A stretch of 64,000 nucleotides of DNA from JBCBSZ01 sp039818945 (GTDB taxonomy: Bacteria > Actinomycetota > Acidimicrobiia > Acidimicrobiales > Poriferisodalaceae): positions 3,234-67,233 of the forward strand of contig JBCBSZ010000022.1 in NCBI GenBank assembly GCA_039818945.1, given 5' to 3'. The position numbers were made by a program, and so were the translations under genes. Of the stretch, positions 9,337 through 17,470 are shown piece after piece. Positions within the stretch are counted from its first letter, which is position 1. Each line of letters begins with the position of its first letter. A model generated the notes under the pieces. It did no database searches, was not told where the DNA came from, and was given only the letters and a program-made list of their open reading frames with translations.

Positions 9337-9360
9337 CGTGCCCCCTCCCGATGGGGCACG
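9337..9360 (-). promoter_or_regulatory. Hairpin covering the ppk2 ribosome binding site
   Basis: CGTGCCCC (9337-9344) and GGGGCACG (9353-9360) are perfect complements separated by 8 nt. In the ppk2 mRNA the loop and 3' arm contain the Shine-Dalgarno GGGAGGGGG, and the stem ends one base before the AUG. An 8-bp GC-rich stem here could limit ribosome access. Confidence 0.6.
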
Positions 9361-9401
9361 AGTATGCCGGCTGAGCGAGCATCGGTTCTCACATCGGTCC
9401 C

Positions 9402-9995
9402 TCAGGCCCGTCGGGACCGCCATCGGGCGACGGCGTCGGCGGCGCGTTCGCGATGCTCGAGGTGCCAGTCGCCGTCGACCTCGTCGAGGTCGGCCCACCG
9501 CGCCTCGAGCACCTCGTGCGTGGCGAGCTTCAGCTCACCGCCGACGACGGTGCCGAGGTACAGCACGCTCACCAGCGAGTGCGGCCCCCAGCCGCCGGCG
9601 GGTCGGTGGTAGACGTCGACGAGCTCGTCGATCCGGACCTCCAGACCGAGCTCCTCGGCCGCCTCGCGGGCCGCGCCGACCGATGGGTGCTCGTTGGGGT
9701 CGAGGTAGCCGCTCACGATCGCCCACCGGTGGTCGTCGGCGCGGCGGACGACGAGCAACCGGCCGTCGTCGTCCAGCAACGCGAGCTCGACGCCGACCTT
9801 GGCCGTGATGTAGCCGACCTCCCCGGCGAAGCGCTCGCGCAGCTCGACGGCCGGCGCGCCGGTCAGCTCTGCGTAGGCCTCGGAGGTCAGGGCGAGCAGC
9901 CGCTCGAAGCGCTCGCGGTCGAACACCCTGGGCGAGTAGTGCAGGCCAGTTCGGGCGATCGACTGCACCTCGTCGAGGTAGGCGGGGAGGTCCAC
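9402..9995 (-). CDS. Nudix hydrolase
   Basis: A 197-aa protein. The Nudix box runs GYLDPNEHPSVGAAREAAEELGLEV, matching GX5EX7REUXEEXGU closely, preceded by the beta strands VGVELALLDDDGRLLVV. The N-terminal 60 residues (YLDEVQSIARTGLHYSPRVFDRERFERLL) match the ADP-ribose/NUDIX subgroup that has a helical N-terminal extension. It likely hydrolyses a nucleoside diphosphate derivative. The GTG at 9995 is chosen because TACCGT lies 8 nt upstream (10004-10009), as expected for a leaderless gene. Confidence 0.87.
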   Translation of the reverse strand: MDLPAYLDEVQSIARTGLHYSPRVFDRERFERLLALTSEAYAELTGAPAVELRERFAGEVGYITAKVGVELALLDDDGRLLVVRRADDHRWAIVSGYLDPNEHPSVGAAREAAEELGLEVRIDELVDVYHRPAGGWGPHSLVSVLYLGTVVGGELKLATHEVLEARWADLDEVDGDWHLEHRERAADAVARWRSRRA

Positions 9996-10044
9996 GGCCG
10001 CGAACGGTACCGAGCGTCGGGCGGGCCGGGGTGCCGGCCCGGGG

Positions 10045-11334
10045 TCAGCCGACCTCGTCGCAGGCGTCGGCGATGATCTCGACCGCGGTGTCGGCCTGCT
10101 CGGCCGTGACCACCAGCGGCGGTGCGAGCCGGACCGCACGGGGCCCGCAGGTCAGGATGAGCAGTCCCCACCGGAAGCAGGCCTGCTCGAGCGCCGTGGC
10201 GGTGTGGCCGTCGGGCAGCTCGATGCCGATCATGAGCCCCCGGCCGCGGACCTCGGTGATCAGCGGCTGCGCCTGGGCGACCTGTCGCAGCCCGTCGAGC
10301 AGCCGGTCGCCGATCGTCGCCGCGTTGGTGGCCAGCTCCCGCTCGACCAGGTCGAGCGTGGCCAGCGCGGCGGCGCAGGCCACGGGGTTCCCGCCGAAGG
10401 TCGAGCCGTGCCGTCCCGGACCCCAGCTCATCAGGTCGCCGCGGGCGATGATCGCCGACAGCGGCATCCCGCTCGCCAGACCCTTGCCGGCGAGCAGGAT
10501 GTCGGGCGTGACGCCCTCGTGCTCGACGGCCCACATCCGCCCGGTTCGTCCGACGCCGGTCTGCACCTCGTCGACGACGAGGAGGATGCCGTGGCGGTCG
10601 CAGAGCTCGCGCAGCGCTCCGAGCCAGCCGTCGGGCGGGACGAGGTAGCCGCCCTCGCCCTGGATGGGCTCGACGAAGATCGCCGCGACGTCGTCGGGCT
10701 CGGTGAGGTTCCGGAAGATGACGTCCTCGATGTAGGCGGCTCCATCCGGCGTGCCCTGGCCCGCGTAGGGGGCGTGGTAGCTGCCGGGCGTCACGATGCC
10801 GAAGCTGCTCCGGTACCTGGCCTTGCTGGCGGTGAGCGACAGGCTGCCCAGCGAGCGGCCGTGGAAGGCGCCGAGGAAAGCGATCACGTTCGGGCGACCG
10901 GTCACGTGCCTGGCCAGCTTGAGCGCACCCTCGACGGCCTCGGTGCCCGAGTTGGCCAGGAAGACCCGCGGGTCCTCCATCGGAGCGACGGCAGCCAGGC
11001 GCTCGACCAGGTCGGCGTGGGCGGGGAGGTAGAAGTCGCTCGAGCAGTAGTGGAGGAGATCGTCGACCTGCCCGTGGATGGCGGCGTTGACCTCCGGATG
11101 GGCGTGGCCGGCCGCGGTCACGGCGATGCCGGCGTTGAAGTCGAGGAAGAGGTTGCCGTCGACGTCCTCGATGACCGCGCCGCGACCACGCCGGGCGACC
11201 AGCGGGTACAGGCGGGTCAGGGAGGGACTGGAGTGCCGCTCGTCGCGCTCGATGATCGTGCGACCCACGGGCCCGGGCAGCTCCGTGCGCAGCACCGGCG
11301 CCGAGATGGCGGAGAGATCGGTGACGATGGCCAT
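10045..11334 (-). CDS. Class III aminotransferase (4-aminobutyrate/acetylornithine type)
   Basis: A 429-aa PLP enzyme. It shows NSGTEAVEGALKLAR (phosphate-binding), the GAFHGRSLGSLS loop, IFVEPIQGEGGYLVPP, VVDEVQTGVGRTG (Asp contacting the pyridine nitrogen) and the Schiff-base lysine in LLAGKGLASGMPLSA near residue 283. It transfers an amino group from an omega-amino acid to 2-oxoglutarate. The start is ATG 11334 with TACGGT 7 nt upstream. It is divergent from the RpiR regulator with only 45 bp between starts and a palindrome in between, so it is probably controlled by that regulator. Exact substrate unknown. Confidence 0.9.
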   Translation of the reverse strand: MAIVTDLSAISAPVLRTELPGPVGRTIIERDERHSSPSLTRLYPLVARRGRGAVIEDVDGNLFLDFNAGIAVTAAGHAHPEVNAAIHGQVDDLLHYCSSDFYLPAHADLVERLAAVAPMEDPRVFLANSGTEAVEGALKLARHVTGRPNVIAFLGAFHGRSLGSLSLTASKARYRSSFGIVTPGSYHAPYAGQGTPDGAAYIEDVIFRNLTEPDDVAAIFVEPIQGEGGYLVPPDGWLGALRELCDRHGILLVVDEVQTGVGRTGRMWAVEHEGVTPDILLAGKGLASGMPLSAIIARGDLMSWGPGRHGSTFGGNPVACAAALATLDLVERELATNAATIGDRLLDGLRQVAQAQPLITEVRGRGLMIGIELPDGHTATALEQACFRWGLLILTCGPRAVRLAPPLVVTAEQADTAVEIIADACDEVG

Positions 11335-11341
11335 GAACAAG

Positions 11342-11372
11342 ACCGTACAGGAGAGAGTCGATCCTGTAACGT
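11342..11372. promoter_or_regulatory. Divergent leaderless promoters with a shared palindrome (RpiR operator candidate)
   Basis: The minus-strand -10 TACGGT is at 11342-11347 and the plus-strand -10 TAACGT at 11367-11372, each 7 nt before its start codon. Between and overlapping both is a perfect inverted repeat TACAGGA (11346-11352) / TCCTGTA (11362-11368) with a 9-nt spacer. A protein bound here would block both promoters. Confidence 0.7.
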
Positions 11373-11379
11373 CCGATTC

Positions 11380-12249
11380 ATGCCGGTCGCCGCCCCGTCG
11401 CTCACCTCCCGCGTCGCCGATGCCGGCGGTGAGCTCACCCCGGCCGAGCGCCGGGTCGCCGAGGAGGTGCTCGCCGACCCGAACCGCCTGGCCTTCGACA
11501 CCGTGGCCGGCCTGGCCGAGCGCGCCGGCACGAGCGGACCGACGGTCGTGCGCTTCGCCGTGAAGCTCGGCTTCGAGGGGTTCGCCGACCTCCAGGCGGA
11601 GGTACGCCGAACCGTGTCCGATCGGCTCGAGCGGGCGACCGACCGGATCCGGGTCGAGGACCCCACGTCCGCCGACGGCGAGGTCGTCCGCGTCGCCGAG
11701 CGCAACGTCGTGACCAGCCTGGAGCGGCTGACCGACGGTCGGCTCGGCGAGATCGTCGCCCCCCTGCTCGACCCCGCCCGGCGCGTGTGGGTCCTCGCGG
11801 GCGAGAGCTCGCTCCCCGCTGCGATCGTGCTCGCGCAGGGGCTGGGCATGACCCGGCCCGGCGTCGCCCGACTCACCGGTTCCGCCGTGGGGATGGCACC
11901 GACGTTCGCCGACGTCGGCGCCGACGACGTCGTGGTCGTGATCGACTTCCCCCGGTACGAGCGCCGGCTGGTCGAGGTCGCCGGGTGGCTCGCCGATGAC
12001 GGCCTGACGCTCGTCGGGCTCACCGACGGGCCGCTCTCACCGATCGCGGCGATGAGCGCGGTGTGGGCGGAGGTCGACGTCACCCCGATCGGACCGTTCG
12101 ACAGCGCCCTCGGCCCGATCGCGGTCTGCGAGGCCATCGTCGCCCAGGTCGCGCTGGAGCTGCGCGGCGTCGCGACGGAGCGCCTCGACCGGGTCGAGGA
12201 CGGTTGGCGGCGGGCCGGCGCGCTCCTGCCCCCGACCGGCGCCCGATGA
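11380..12249 (+). CDS. RpiR/MurR-family transcriptional regulator with SIS domain
   Basis: A 289-aa regulator. Residues 5-80 form the RpiR helix-turn-helix (LTPAERRVAEEVLADPNRLAF, then GTSGPTVVRFAVKLGFEGFADLQ). Residues 120-260 form a SIS phosphosugar-binding fold (ILAGESSLPAAIV-like strand VWVLAGESSL, then DDVVVVIDFPRYERR). The ATG at 11380 sits 7 nt after TAACGT. The last codon and stop overlap the ATG of the dehydrogenase gene (ATGA), so the two are translationally coupled. It probably autoregulates and controls the divergent aminotransferase; the ligand is unknown. Confidence 0.9.
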   Translation: MPVAAPSLTSRVADAGGELTPAERRVAEEVLADPNRLAFDTVAGLAERAGTSGPTVVRFAVKLGFEGFADLQAEVRRTVSDRLERATDRIRVEDPTSADGEVVRVAERNVVTSLERLTDGRLGEIVAPLLDPARRVWVLAGESSLPAAIVLAQGLGMTRPGVARLTGSAVGMAPTFADVGADDVVVVIDFPRYERRLVEVAGWLADDGLTLVGLTDGPLSPIAAMSAVWAEVDVTPIGPFDSALGPIAVCEAIVAQVALELRGVATERLDRVEDGWRRAGALLPPTGAR

Positions 12250-14417
12250 TCACCGATCGCCCCGACGACCTCGATCCGGTCGAGGTCGCGCTCCTCGACG
12301 GCATCGCCGCGCTCGGCCCGACCGACGCAGCGCCGCCGGTCGCGCTCGACGGGCTCGGCGCCGCCGACCTCTTCGAGGTCCAGGTCACCAGCCGACTGCT
12401 CGACCACACCGCCCGTTGGCTGCGCGGGCGGGGGCGGGGGTACTACACGATCGGTTCGGCCGGCCACGAGAGCAACGCCGCCGTCGCCGCCGCGCTCCGG
12501 CCGACCGACCCGGCGCTCCTGCACTACCGGTCCGGTGGGTTCTACGTCGGGCGCGCCAGGCAGGTCCCGGGCAGCGATCCGGTCGGCGACGTCCTCGCCG
12601 GGGTGCTCGCGCTGCGCTCCGAGCCGATCGCCGGCGGCCGGCACAAGGTCTTCGGCCACCCCGACCTCCACGTGATCCCGCAGACGTCGACCATCGCATC
12701 GCACCTGCCACGAGCCGTCGGCCTGGCCCGCGGCCTGGCGATGGCGGCTGAGCTCGGGGTCGCGTCGCCCTGGCCCGACGATGCGGTCGTCGTGTGCTCG
12801 TTCGGCGATGCGTCGCTGAACCACTCGACGGCCCAGGGCGCGCTCAACTGGGCGGCGTTGGCCGCGCACCGCGGCGATCCCTGCCCGATGCTCTTCGTCT
12901 GCGAGGACAACGGCCTGGGCATCAGCGTGCCGTCGCCGGACGGGTGGCCGCTCGCCGCGCTCCGGTCCCGCTCCGGGCTCGAGGTCGTCGACGCCGACGG
13001 TGCCGAGCCCGACGAGGTGCTCGCCGCAGCGAGCGCGCTCGTCGACGAGATCCGCACGACCCGGCGACCGGGGGTGCTCCACCTGCGGACGGTCCGCTTC
13101 CTCGGGCACGCCGGCACCGACGTCGAGTCGGCGTACCGGTCCCGAGCGGACGTCCTCGCCGACCTCGATCGCGACCCGATCCTCGGCACCGCCCGCCTGC
13201 TCGTCGAGCGGTGCGGACACGAGGTCGACGACCTCGTGCGCTGGTACCTCGCCGAGCGCGAGGTCGTGCGGGCCCGGGCGGTCGAGCTGGCCGGTGGCGA
13301 GGAGCTGTCGTCGGCCGAGGAGGTCATAGCACCCCTCGCGCCGCGCCGCCCGGTTCGGGTCTGCGAGGCTGCCGAGGCGCTCGCAGCTCCGGTGGCGGGT
13401 GCCGATCGGCTGACGCTCGCCCAGACGATCAACGCCGCGTTGGGGCAGGTCCTCGAATCGGTCCCCGAGGCGGTGGTGTTCGGCGAGGACGTGGCGGTCA
13501 AGGGTGGGGTCTACGGCGTCACGCGGGGCCTGCAGAAGCGCTTCGGCGCCGGCCGGGTGTTCGACACCCACCTCGACGAGACGTCGATCCTCGGCCTCGC
13601 GCTCGGGACCTCCCTGACGGGGCTGCTCCCCATCCCCGAGATCCAGTACCTCGCCTACCTCCACAACGCCGAGGACCAGCTGCGGGGCGAGGCCGCCTCG
13701 CTGCGCTTCTTCTCCAACGGGCAGTACGAGAACCCGATGGTGGTCCGCATCGCCGGATACGCGTACCAGCGGGGCTTCGGTGGCCACTTCCACAACGATC
13801 ACTCGGTCGCCGTGCTCCGCGACGTCCCCGGCCTGGTGATCGCCTCACCCTCGCATCCGGCCGACGCGGCGGCGATGCTGCGGACCTGCGTCGCCTCGGC
13901 CCTGGTCGACGGCTCGGTGTGCGCGTTCGTCGAGCCCATCGCCCGCTACCACGGGACCGATCTGCACGCCGACGGCGACCGGGGATGGACCGCCCCGTTC
14001 GACCCGAACGGCCACGTGCCCGTCGGTGCGGGCCGGACCCACGGCAACGGACGCGACCTCACGATCGTGTCGTGGGCCAACGGGGCGTGCCTGTCGCTGC
14101 GGGCGCAGCGCCGCCTCGCGATCGAGCACGGCCTGCGGACCCGCGTCCTCGACCTCCGCTGGCTCGCGCCGCTGCCGCTCGACGATCTCGCCCGGGAGGC
14201 GTCGGCGACCGGGCGGGTGCTCGTCGTCGACGAGACGCGCCGCTCGGGCGGGGTCGGCGAGGCGGTGCTGGCCGCGCTCGTCGACGCCGGCTTCCGTGGA
14301 CCGATGGCCCGCGTCGCCGCGCCCGACTCGTTCGTGCCGCTCGGCGACGCCGCCCACCACGTGCTCGTCTCCGAGGCCGACGTCGTGGCCGCCGCCACCG
14401 AGCTCGCCGGCCGCTGA
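12246..14417 (+). CDS. Fused alpha-beta E1 component of a 2-oxoacid dehydrogenase
   Basis: A 723-aa thiamine-diphosphate enzyme in which the normally separate E1 alpha and E1 beta chains are one polypeptide. Residues 1-330 are the alpha part (YYTIGSAGHESN, HYRSGGFYVGRA, FGDASLNHSTAQGALNWAA as the TPP/Mg site, and FVCEDNGLGISVP). From about residue 385 the beta part follows (TLAQTINAALGQVLESVPEAVVFGEDV, THLDETSILGLALG, GFGGHFHNDHSV). It decarboxylates a 2-oxoacid, probably branched-chain or pyruvate-like, and passes the acyl group to E2. No E2 or E3 is nearby. It starts within the RpiR stop codon. Coupling to the divergent aminotransferase suggests amino-acid catabolism (inference). Confidence 0.88.
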   Translation: MITDRPDDLDPVEVALLDGIAALGPTDAAPPVALDGLGAADLFEVQVTSRLLDHTARWLRGRGRGYYTIGSAGHESNAAVAAALRPTDPALLHYRSGGFYVGRARQVPGSDPVGDVLAGVLALRSEPIAGGRHKVFGHPDLHVIPQTSTIASHLPRAVGLARGLAMAAELGVASPWPDDAVVVCSFGDASLNHSTAQGALNWAALAAHRGDPCPMLFVCEDNGLGISVPSPDGWPLAALRSRSGLEVVDADGAEPDEVLAAASALVDEIRTTRRPGVLHLRTVRFLGHAGTDVESAYRSRADVLADLDRDPILGTARLLVERCGHEVDDLVRWYLAEREVVRARAVELAGGEELSSAEEVIAPLAPRRPVRVCEAAEALAAPVAGADRLTLAQTINAALGQVLESVPEAVVFGEDVAVKGGVYGVTRGLQKRFGAGRVFDTHLDETSILGLALGTSLTGLLPIPEIQYLAYLHNAEDQLRGEAASLRFFSNGQYENPMVVRIAGYAYQRGFGGHFHNDHSVAVLRDVPGLVIASPSHPADAAAMLRTCVASALVDGSVCAFVEPIARYHGTDLHADGDRGWTAPFDPNGHVPVGAGRTHGNGRDLTIVSWANGACLSLRAQRRLAIEHGLRTRVLDLRWLAPLPLDDLAREASATGRVLVVDETRRSGGVGEAVLAALVDAGFRGPMARVAAPDSFVPLGDAAHHVLVSEADVVAAATELAGR

Positions 14418-14459
14418 GGCGCTGCCGTACCTACGGCCACCTTGGTATGGTCGAGCCGT

Positions 14460-14702
14460 ATGAAGACGACGCTCAACCTCGACGACAGCTTGTTGGAGCG
14501 AGCGAAGCGTCACGCCGCGGATCGCGGCACGACCCTCACCGCCGTCGTGGAGGACGCGCTCCGCGTCGCGCTCGACGACGTGGGCTCAGATCCCTCCTAT
14601 CGACTCGAGGTCCCGGTCGTCCAGGGTGAGCGCCCGCCCACGGTCGATCCTGCCGATCGCGATGCCCTGTACGACCTCATGGACCGGCCGGCGTCCCCGT
14701 AG
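14460..14702 (+). CDS. vapB: VapB-type ribbon-helix-helix antitoxin
   Basis: An 80-aa protein starting MKTTLNLDDSLLERAKRHA, the standard ribbon-helix-helix of VapB antitoxins, then a toxin-wrapping C-terminal tail (RLEVPVVQGERPP, ALYDLMD). The ATG at 14460 has TATGGT 8 nt upstream and matches the family's usual start; an upstream in-frame start would break the fold. It lies 3 nt before the PIN toxin gene. It should neutralise the toxin and repress the operon. Confidence 0.88.
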   Translation: MKTTLNLDDSLLERAKRHAADRGTTLTAVVEDALRVALDDVGSDPSYRLEVPVVQGERPPTVDPADRDALYDLMDRPASP

Positions 14703-14705
14703 GCC

Positions 14706-15131
14706 GTGCTCGCCGTCGACACGAACGTGCTGGTCTCCGCCCATCGAGCGGAGGCCGAGCTCCACGAAGCGGCATCGTCAGCGCTGCGCGACCTCGCCGA
14801 GGGTGACGTCCCCTGGGCCCTGCCCGTCTTCGTCGTCAACGAGTTCGTGCGGGTGGTGACGCATCCGAGGGTCTTCACGCCGCCGAGCTCGCCGCACGAC
14901 GCGCTGGGTGTCGTGGCGGCGCTGCTGGGGAGTCCGACGGTGCGCCACCTCACCCCGGGCCGGAGCTACGTCCGGCACCTGGCAGCGGCGATCGATGACG
15001 GCGGCGCAACGGGCAACCTCGTCCACGACGCGGCGATCGTGGCCCTGTGCCGCGAGCACGGCGTCGACTCGATCCTCACCAACGATCGCGATCTCCGCCG
15101 GTTCGACTCGATCCGGGTCGTGTCGCTCTGA
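14706..15131 (+). CDS. vapC: VapC-type PIN-domain toxin
   Basis: A 141-aa PIN-domain ribonuclease. It has the first acidic residue in AVDTNVLVSAHR, a middle Glu in VFVVNEFVRVV, and the C-terminal acids in VHDAAIVALCREHGVDSILTNDRDLRRF. VapC toxins cut specific tRNAs or rRNA. The GTG start is 3 nt after the antitoxin stop, in the usual antitoxin-toxin order. Confidence 0.9.
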   Translation: MLAVDTNVLVSAHRAEAELHEAASSALRDLAEGDVPWALPVFVVNEFVRVVTHPRVFTPPSSPHDALGVVAALLGSPTVRHLTPGRSYVRHLAAAIDDGGATGNLVHDAAIVALCREHGVDSILTNDRDLRRFDSIRVVSL

Positions 15132-15134
15132 CCG

Positions 15135-15845
15135 TCAGCTCGCTGAGCGGGCGGCGGTGACGAAGCCGGCGAGGTAGCGGTCGATCGAGCGGCGCTGGAG
15201 GCGGCGGCCGAGCGGGCCGATGGCGCGGGTCGGCAGCGTCGCGGGGCGGGAGAAGGCCACGATCTCGAAGACGACCGAGCCGTCGTCGCGGCGATGGACG
15301 AGGAACGCCTCCTCACCCCGCTCGGGGTGGTGGGGCAGCGTGCCGTAGGCGAAGCCGAACGAGGTGTCGGTGTCGACGACCCGCATGACCCGACACGCAC
15401 CGCTCACCCAGGGGCCGAGCGCGGGGGCCAGGGGCAGGGCTCGAGCGGCCCGCCGAGCGAGCGGATGCGCAGCGCCACCTGCGTGGCGTGGAGCATCGAG
15501 GAAGCGAGGCCAGAGCGGGAAGGGCAGGGCGAACGTCATGGTCGTGCCCTCGTCGAGGGGCGGGGTCGTCGGCGCGAGGTGCATGGACATCGCGCCGTGC
15601 CCGGCCCAGGCGCGGATGGCGTCGCGGCCCCGCTCGAAGTCGCCGGGAGCCGATCCGAGGGGACGCTCGGCCCGGAGGTGGTGGTACCCGTCGGGGAGGT
15701 CGGCGAGCGTGGCGCCCACCTCGGCGTAGGTGACGTCACGGTCGGCCTGGTCGGCCCGGAGCGCTTCGAGCCACGCCGCCGACGGGCGACGCAGGTGCAC
15801 GTTGGCGAGCCCGGCGCGGCGCCGGAGGTTGGCGAGGGCGGTCAC
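15135..15845 (-). CDS. DUF1990 family protein
   Basis: A 236-aa protein of the DUF1990 family: YAEVGATLADLPDGYHHLRAE, DFERGRDAIRAWAGH, FGFAYGTLPHHPERGEEAFLV and FEIVAFSRPATLPTRAIGPLGRRLQR are its typical blocks. The function is unknown. The GTG start overlaps the stop of the upstream TetR gene (GTGA), so both form one operon. A PadR/TetR regulator next to DUF1990 suggests a stress- or lipid-related role, but this is not shown. Confidence 0.85.
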   Translation of the reverse strand: MTALANLRRRAGLANVHLRRPSAAWLEALRADQADRDVTYAEVGATLADLPDGYHHLRAERPLGSAPGDFERGRDAIRAWAGHGAMSMHLAPTTPPLDEGTTMTFALPFPLWPRFLDAPRHAGGAAHPLARRAARALPLAPALGPWVSGACRVMRVVDTDTSFGFAYGTLPHHPERGEEAFLVHRRDDGSVVFEIVAFSRPATLPTRAIGPLGRRLQRRSIDRYLAGFVTAARSAS

Positions 15846-16435
15846 GTGCCCGCCGTGGCGAGTCCGTGGATCGTGGTCCGGACGAGCGCCGCCACGTCGT
15901 CGGGCGTTGCGGTGACCTCGCCGGGGTGCACTGCGAGCAAGGCCAGCTCGGCGAGCACGGCGTTGATCGTCCGGGCGGCCAGCTCGGTTCGACCCGGCAC
16001 GAACCGCCCGGCGTCGACCGCCCGCCCGATGCTCGCCCGGAGGACCCGCAGCGAGTGCGCGTTCTCGATCTCGCGACTCCGCTCCCAGCCGAGCGCCGTC
16101 GGCCCCAGGTCGAACAGCACCGACGCCACCTCCGGCCTCGCCGCCTCGTCCATCCAGCGCAGGCACGAGGCGACGAGCGACTCGAGCGGGTCGTCGTCGT
16201 CGCCATCGTGGCGGGACGCGGCGATGATCGCCGCCCGCGACGTCTCGGAGAACAACGTCTCGGCGATCGACTCCTTCGAGTCGAAGTGGTGGTAGAGCGC
16301 TCCCTTGCTCACGCCGGCGTCGTCGAGCAGCTCGGCGATCGTCGTGGTCTCGTAGCCCTGCCCGGCGAAGCGCGCCCGGGCGGCGTCGAGGATCCTGCGC
16401 CGGGTCTCGGCGGTGCGCTCGGCCTGGGTCGCCAC
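15842..16435 (-). CDS. TetR-family transcriptional regulator
   Basis: A 197-aa repressor. The N-terminal helix-turn-helix reads TRRRILDAARARFAGQGYETTTIAELLDDAGVS then KGALYHHFDSKESI, matching the TetR signature. The ligand domain follows (SLVASCLRWMDEAARPE). GTG 16435 is chosen because TACCCT lies 8 nt upstream and the start fits the family. It is divergent from a SnoaL-like gene and the two starts flank a 19-bp palindrome, so autorepression and control of the neighbour are likely. Confidence 0.9.
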   Translation of the reverse strand: MATQAERTAETRRRILDAARARFAGQGYETTTIAELLDDAGVSKGALYHHFDSKESIAETLFSETSRAAIIAASRHDGDDDDPLESLVASCLRWMDEAARPEVASVLFDLGPTALGWERSREIENAHSLRVLRASIGRAVDAGRFVPGRTELAARTINAVLAELALLAVHPGEVTATPDDVAALVRTTIHGLATAGT

Positions 16436-16443
16436 GGCGGTCC

Positions 16444-16486
16444 AGGGTAGCGAGCCATTTGCAGACCGACGGTCGGTTTGTAAGAT
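16444..16486. promoter_or_regulatory. TetR operator between divergent leaderless promoters
   Basis: Bases 16462-16480 form an 18-of-19 palindrome (CAGACCGACGGTCGGTTTG) centred on 16471, with the core ACCGAC-G-GTCGGT perfect. The minus-strand -10 TACCCT is at 16444-16449 and the plus-strand -10 TAAGAT at 16481-16486. The palindrome covers both -35 regions, a standard TetR operator layout. Confidence 0.8.
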
Positions 16487-16493
16487 GGGTGCC

Positions 16494-16862
16494 ATGACCG
16501 AGATGCCGACCGCCCTGCAGACCTACCTCCGGATGTGGAACGAGCGCGACGTCGCCCGCGCCCACGAGCTCCTCGCCGAGGCCGTCACCGACGACATCGT
16601 CTTCGCCGACCCCCACGACTTCCACGAGGGCCGGGCGGAGATGGAGCGCAACGTCGAACGCTTCCGTCGACGGTTCCCCACCGCGACGCTCAGCCTCGCC
16701 AGCGGGGTCGACGGCCAGAACGACCGCTACCGCTACGCGTGGGAGATCCACGTCGACCGCGAGCTCCTGATCGAGGGGTTCGACGTGAGCACGCTCGCGG
16801 CGGACGGCCGCATCGAGCGGGTCGACGGCTTCTTCGGTCCGCTACCGGCGCTGGCCGAGTAG
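16494..16862 (+). CDS. SnoaL/NTF2-like protein
   Basis: A 122-aa protein of the NTF2-like fold: an N-terminal helix (ALQTYLRMWNERDVARAHELL), DDIVFADPHDFHEGRAEMERNV and a C-terminal sheet (YRYAWEIHVDRELLIEGFDV). Such proteins are small-molecule-binding or isomerase-like. The ATG at 16494 follows TAAGAT by 7 nt. It shares an operator with the divergent TetR gene and is its most probable target. Confidence 0.82.
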   Translation: MTEMPTALQTYLRMWNERDVARAHELLAEAVTDDIVFADPHDFHEGRAEMERNVERFRRRFPTATLSLASGVDGQNDRYRYAWEIHVDRELLIEGFDVSTLAADGRIERVDGFFGPLPALAE

Positions 16863-16869
16863 GCGCCGC

Positions 16870-17469
16870 TCAGGTGCGCGCCGGCGGGTGGAGGGCGTCG
16901 CCGCAGCGATGGTTCAGCGCCCGGACCACCCGATCCTCGCGGTGGTGGCCGAGCAGGCTGACCGTCGCCGTGGCGAGGGCGAAGCGACGGCCCTCCACCG
17001 GTGCCAGATCGCACCAGCGGGCGATGAGCACGGCGAGCAGGTGGCCGTGCGCGAACACGGCGACGTTGCCGTCGACGTCGGCGATGCGGCCCAGGAACGC
17101 ATCGACCCGCTCACCGACCTCCTCGATGGACTCGCCGCCCGTGATCGGGTGGGTCCACACCGACCAGTCCGGGATCGCTCGACGGGTGTCGACGGTCCGT
17201 TCGCCCTCGAAGTCGCCGTAGTCCCACTCGACCAGGTCGTCGTCGACGACGATCGGCGGGGCCAGGCCGACGAGCTCGGCCGTCTCGAGCGCCCGCGACA
17301 GCGGGCTCGACGCCACGTGGTCGATCCGCCAGTCGAGCAGGGTGCGCGCCGCGTCGCGGGCCTCCTCGCGTCCCTGGTCGGTCAGGGGCAGATCGGTCCG
17401 GCCGGTGTGGCGGCCCGTCCGCGACCACTCGGTCTCGCCGTGGCGGATGACGAGGAGCTGATCGGGCAC
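16870..17469 (-). CDS. Histidine phosphatase (phosphoglycerate mutase-like)
   Basis: A 199-aa enzyme with the catalytic LLVIRHGETEWSRTGRHTG motif near the N-terminus, the second arginine in ASSPLSRALETAEL, and the second histidine in VAVFAHGHLLAVLIARW. It belongs to the GpmB/CobC-like branch and dephosphorylates a small cytoplasmic substrate. The GTG start lies 1 nt after the stop of the amidohydrolase gene, so the pair is one transcription unit. Confidence 0.9.
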   Translation of the reverse strand: MPDQLLVIRHGETEWSRTGRHTGRTDLPLTDQGREEARDAARTLLDWRIDHVASSPLSRALETAELVGLAPPIVVDDDLVEWDYGDFEGERTVDTRRAIPDWSVWTHPITGGESIEEVGERVDAFLGRIADVDGNVAVFAHGHLLAVLIARWCDLAPVEGRRFALATATVSLLGHHREDRVVRALNHRCGDALHPPART

Positions 17470-17470
17470 G

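Noticed and set aside
10204..11379. N-terminal extension of the RpiR frame over the aminotransferase gene
   Set aside because: The extension is antisense to a well-conserved enzyme; the ATG at 11380 has its own -10 element.
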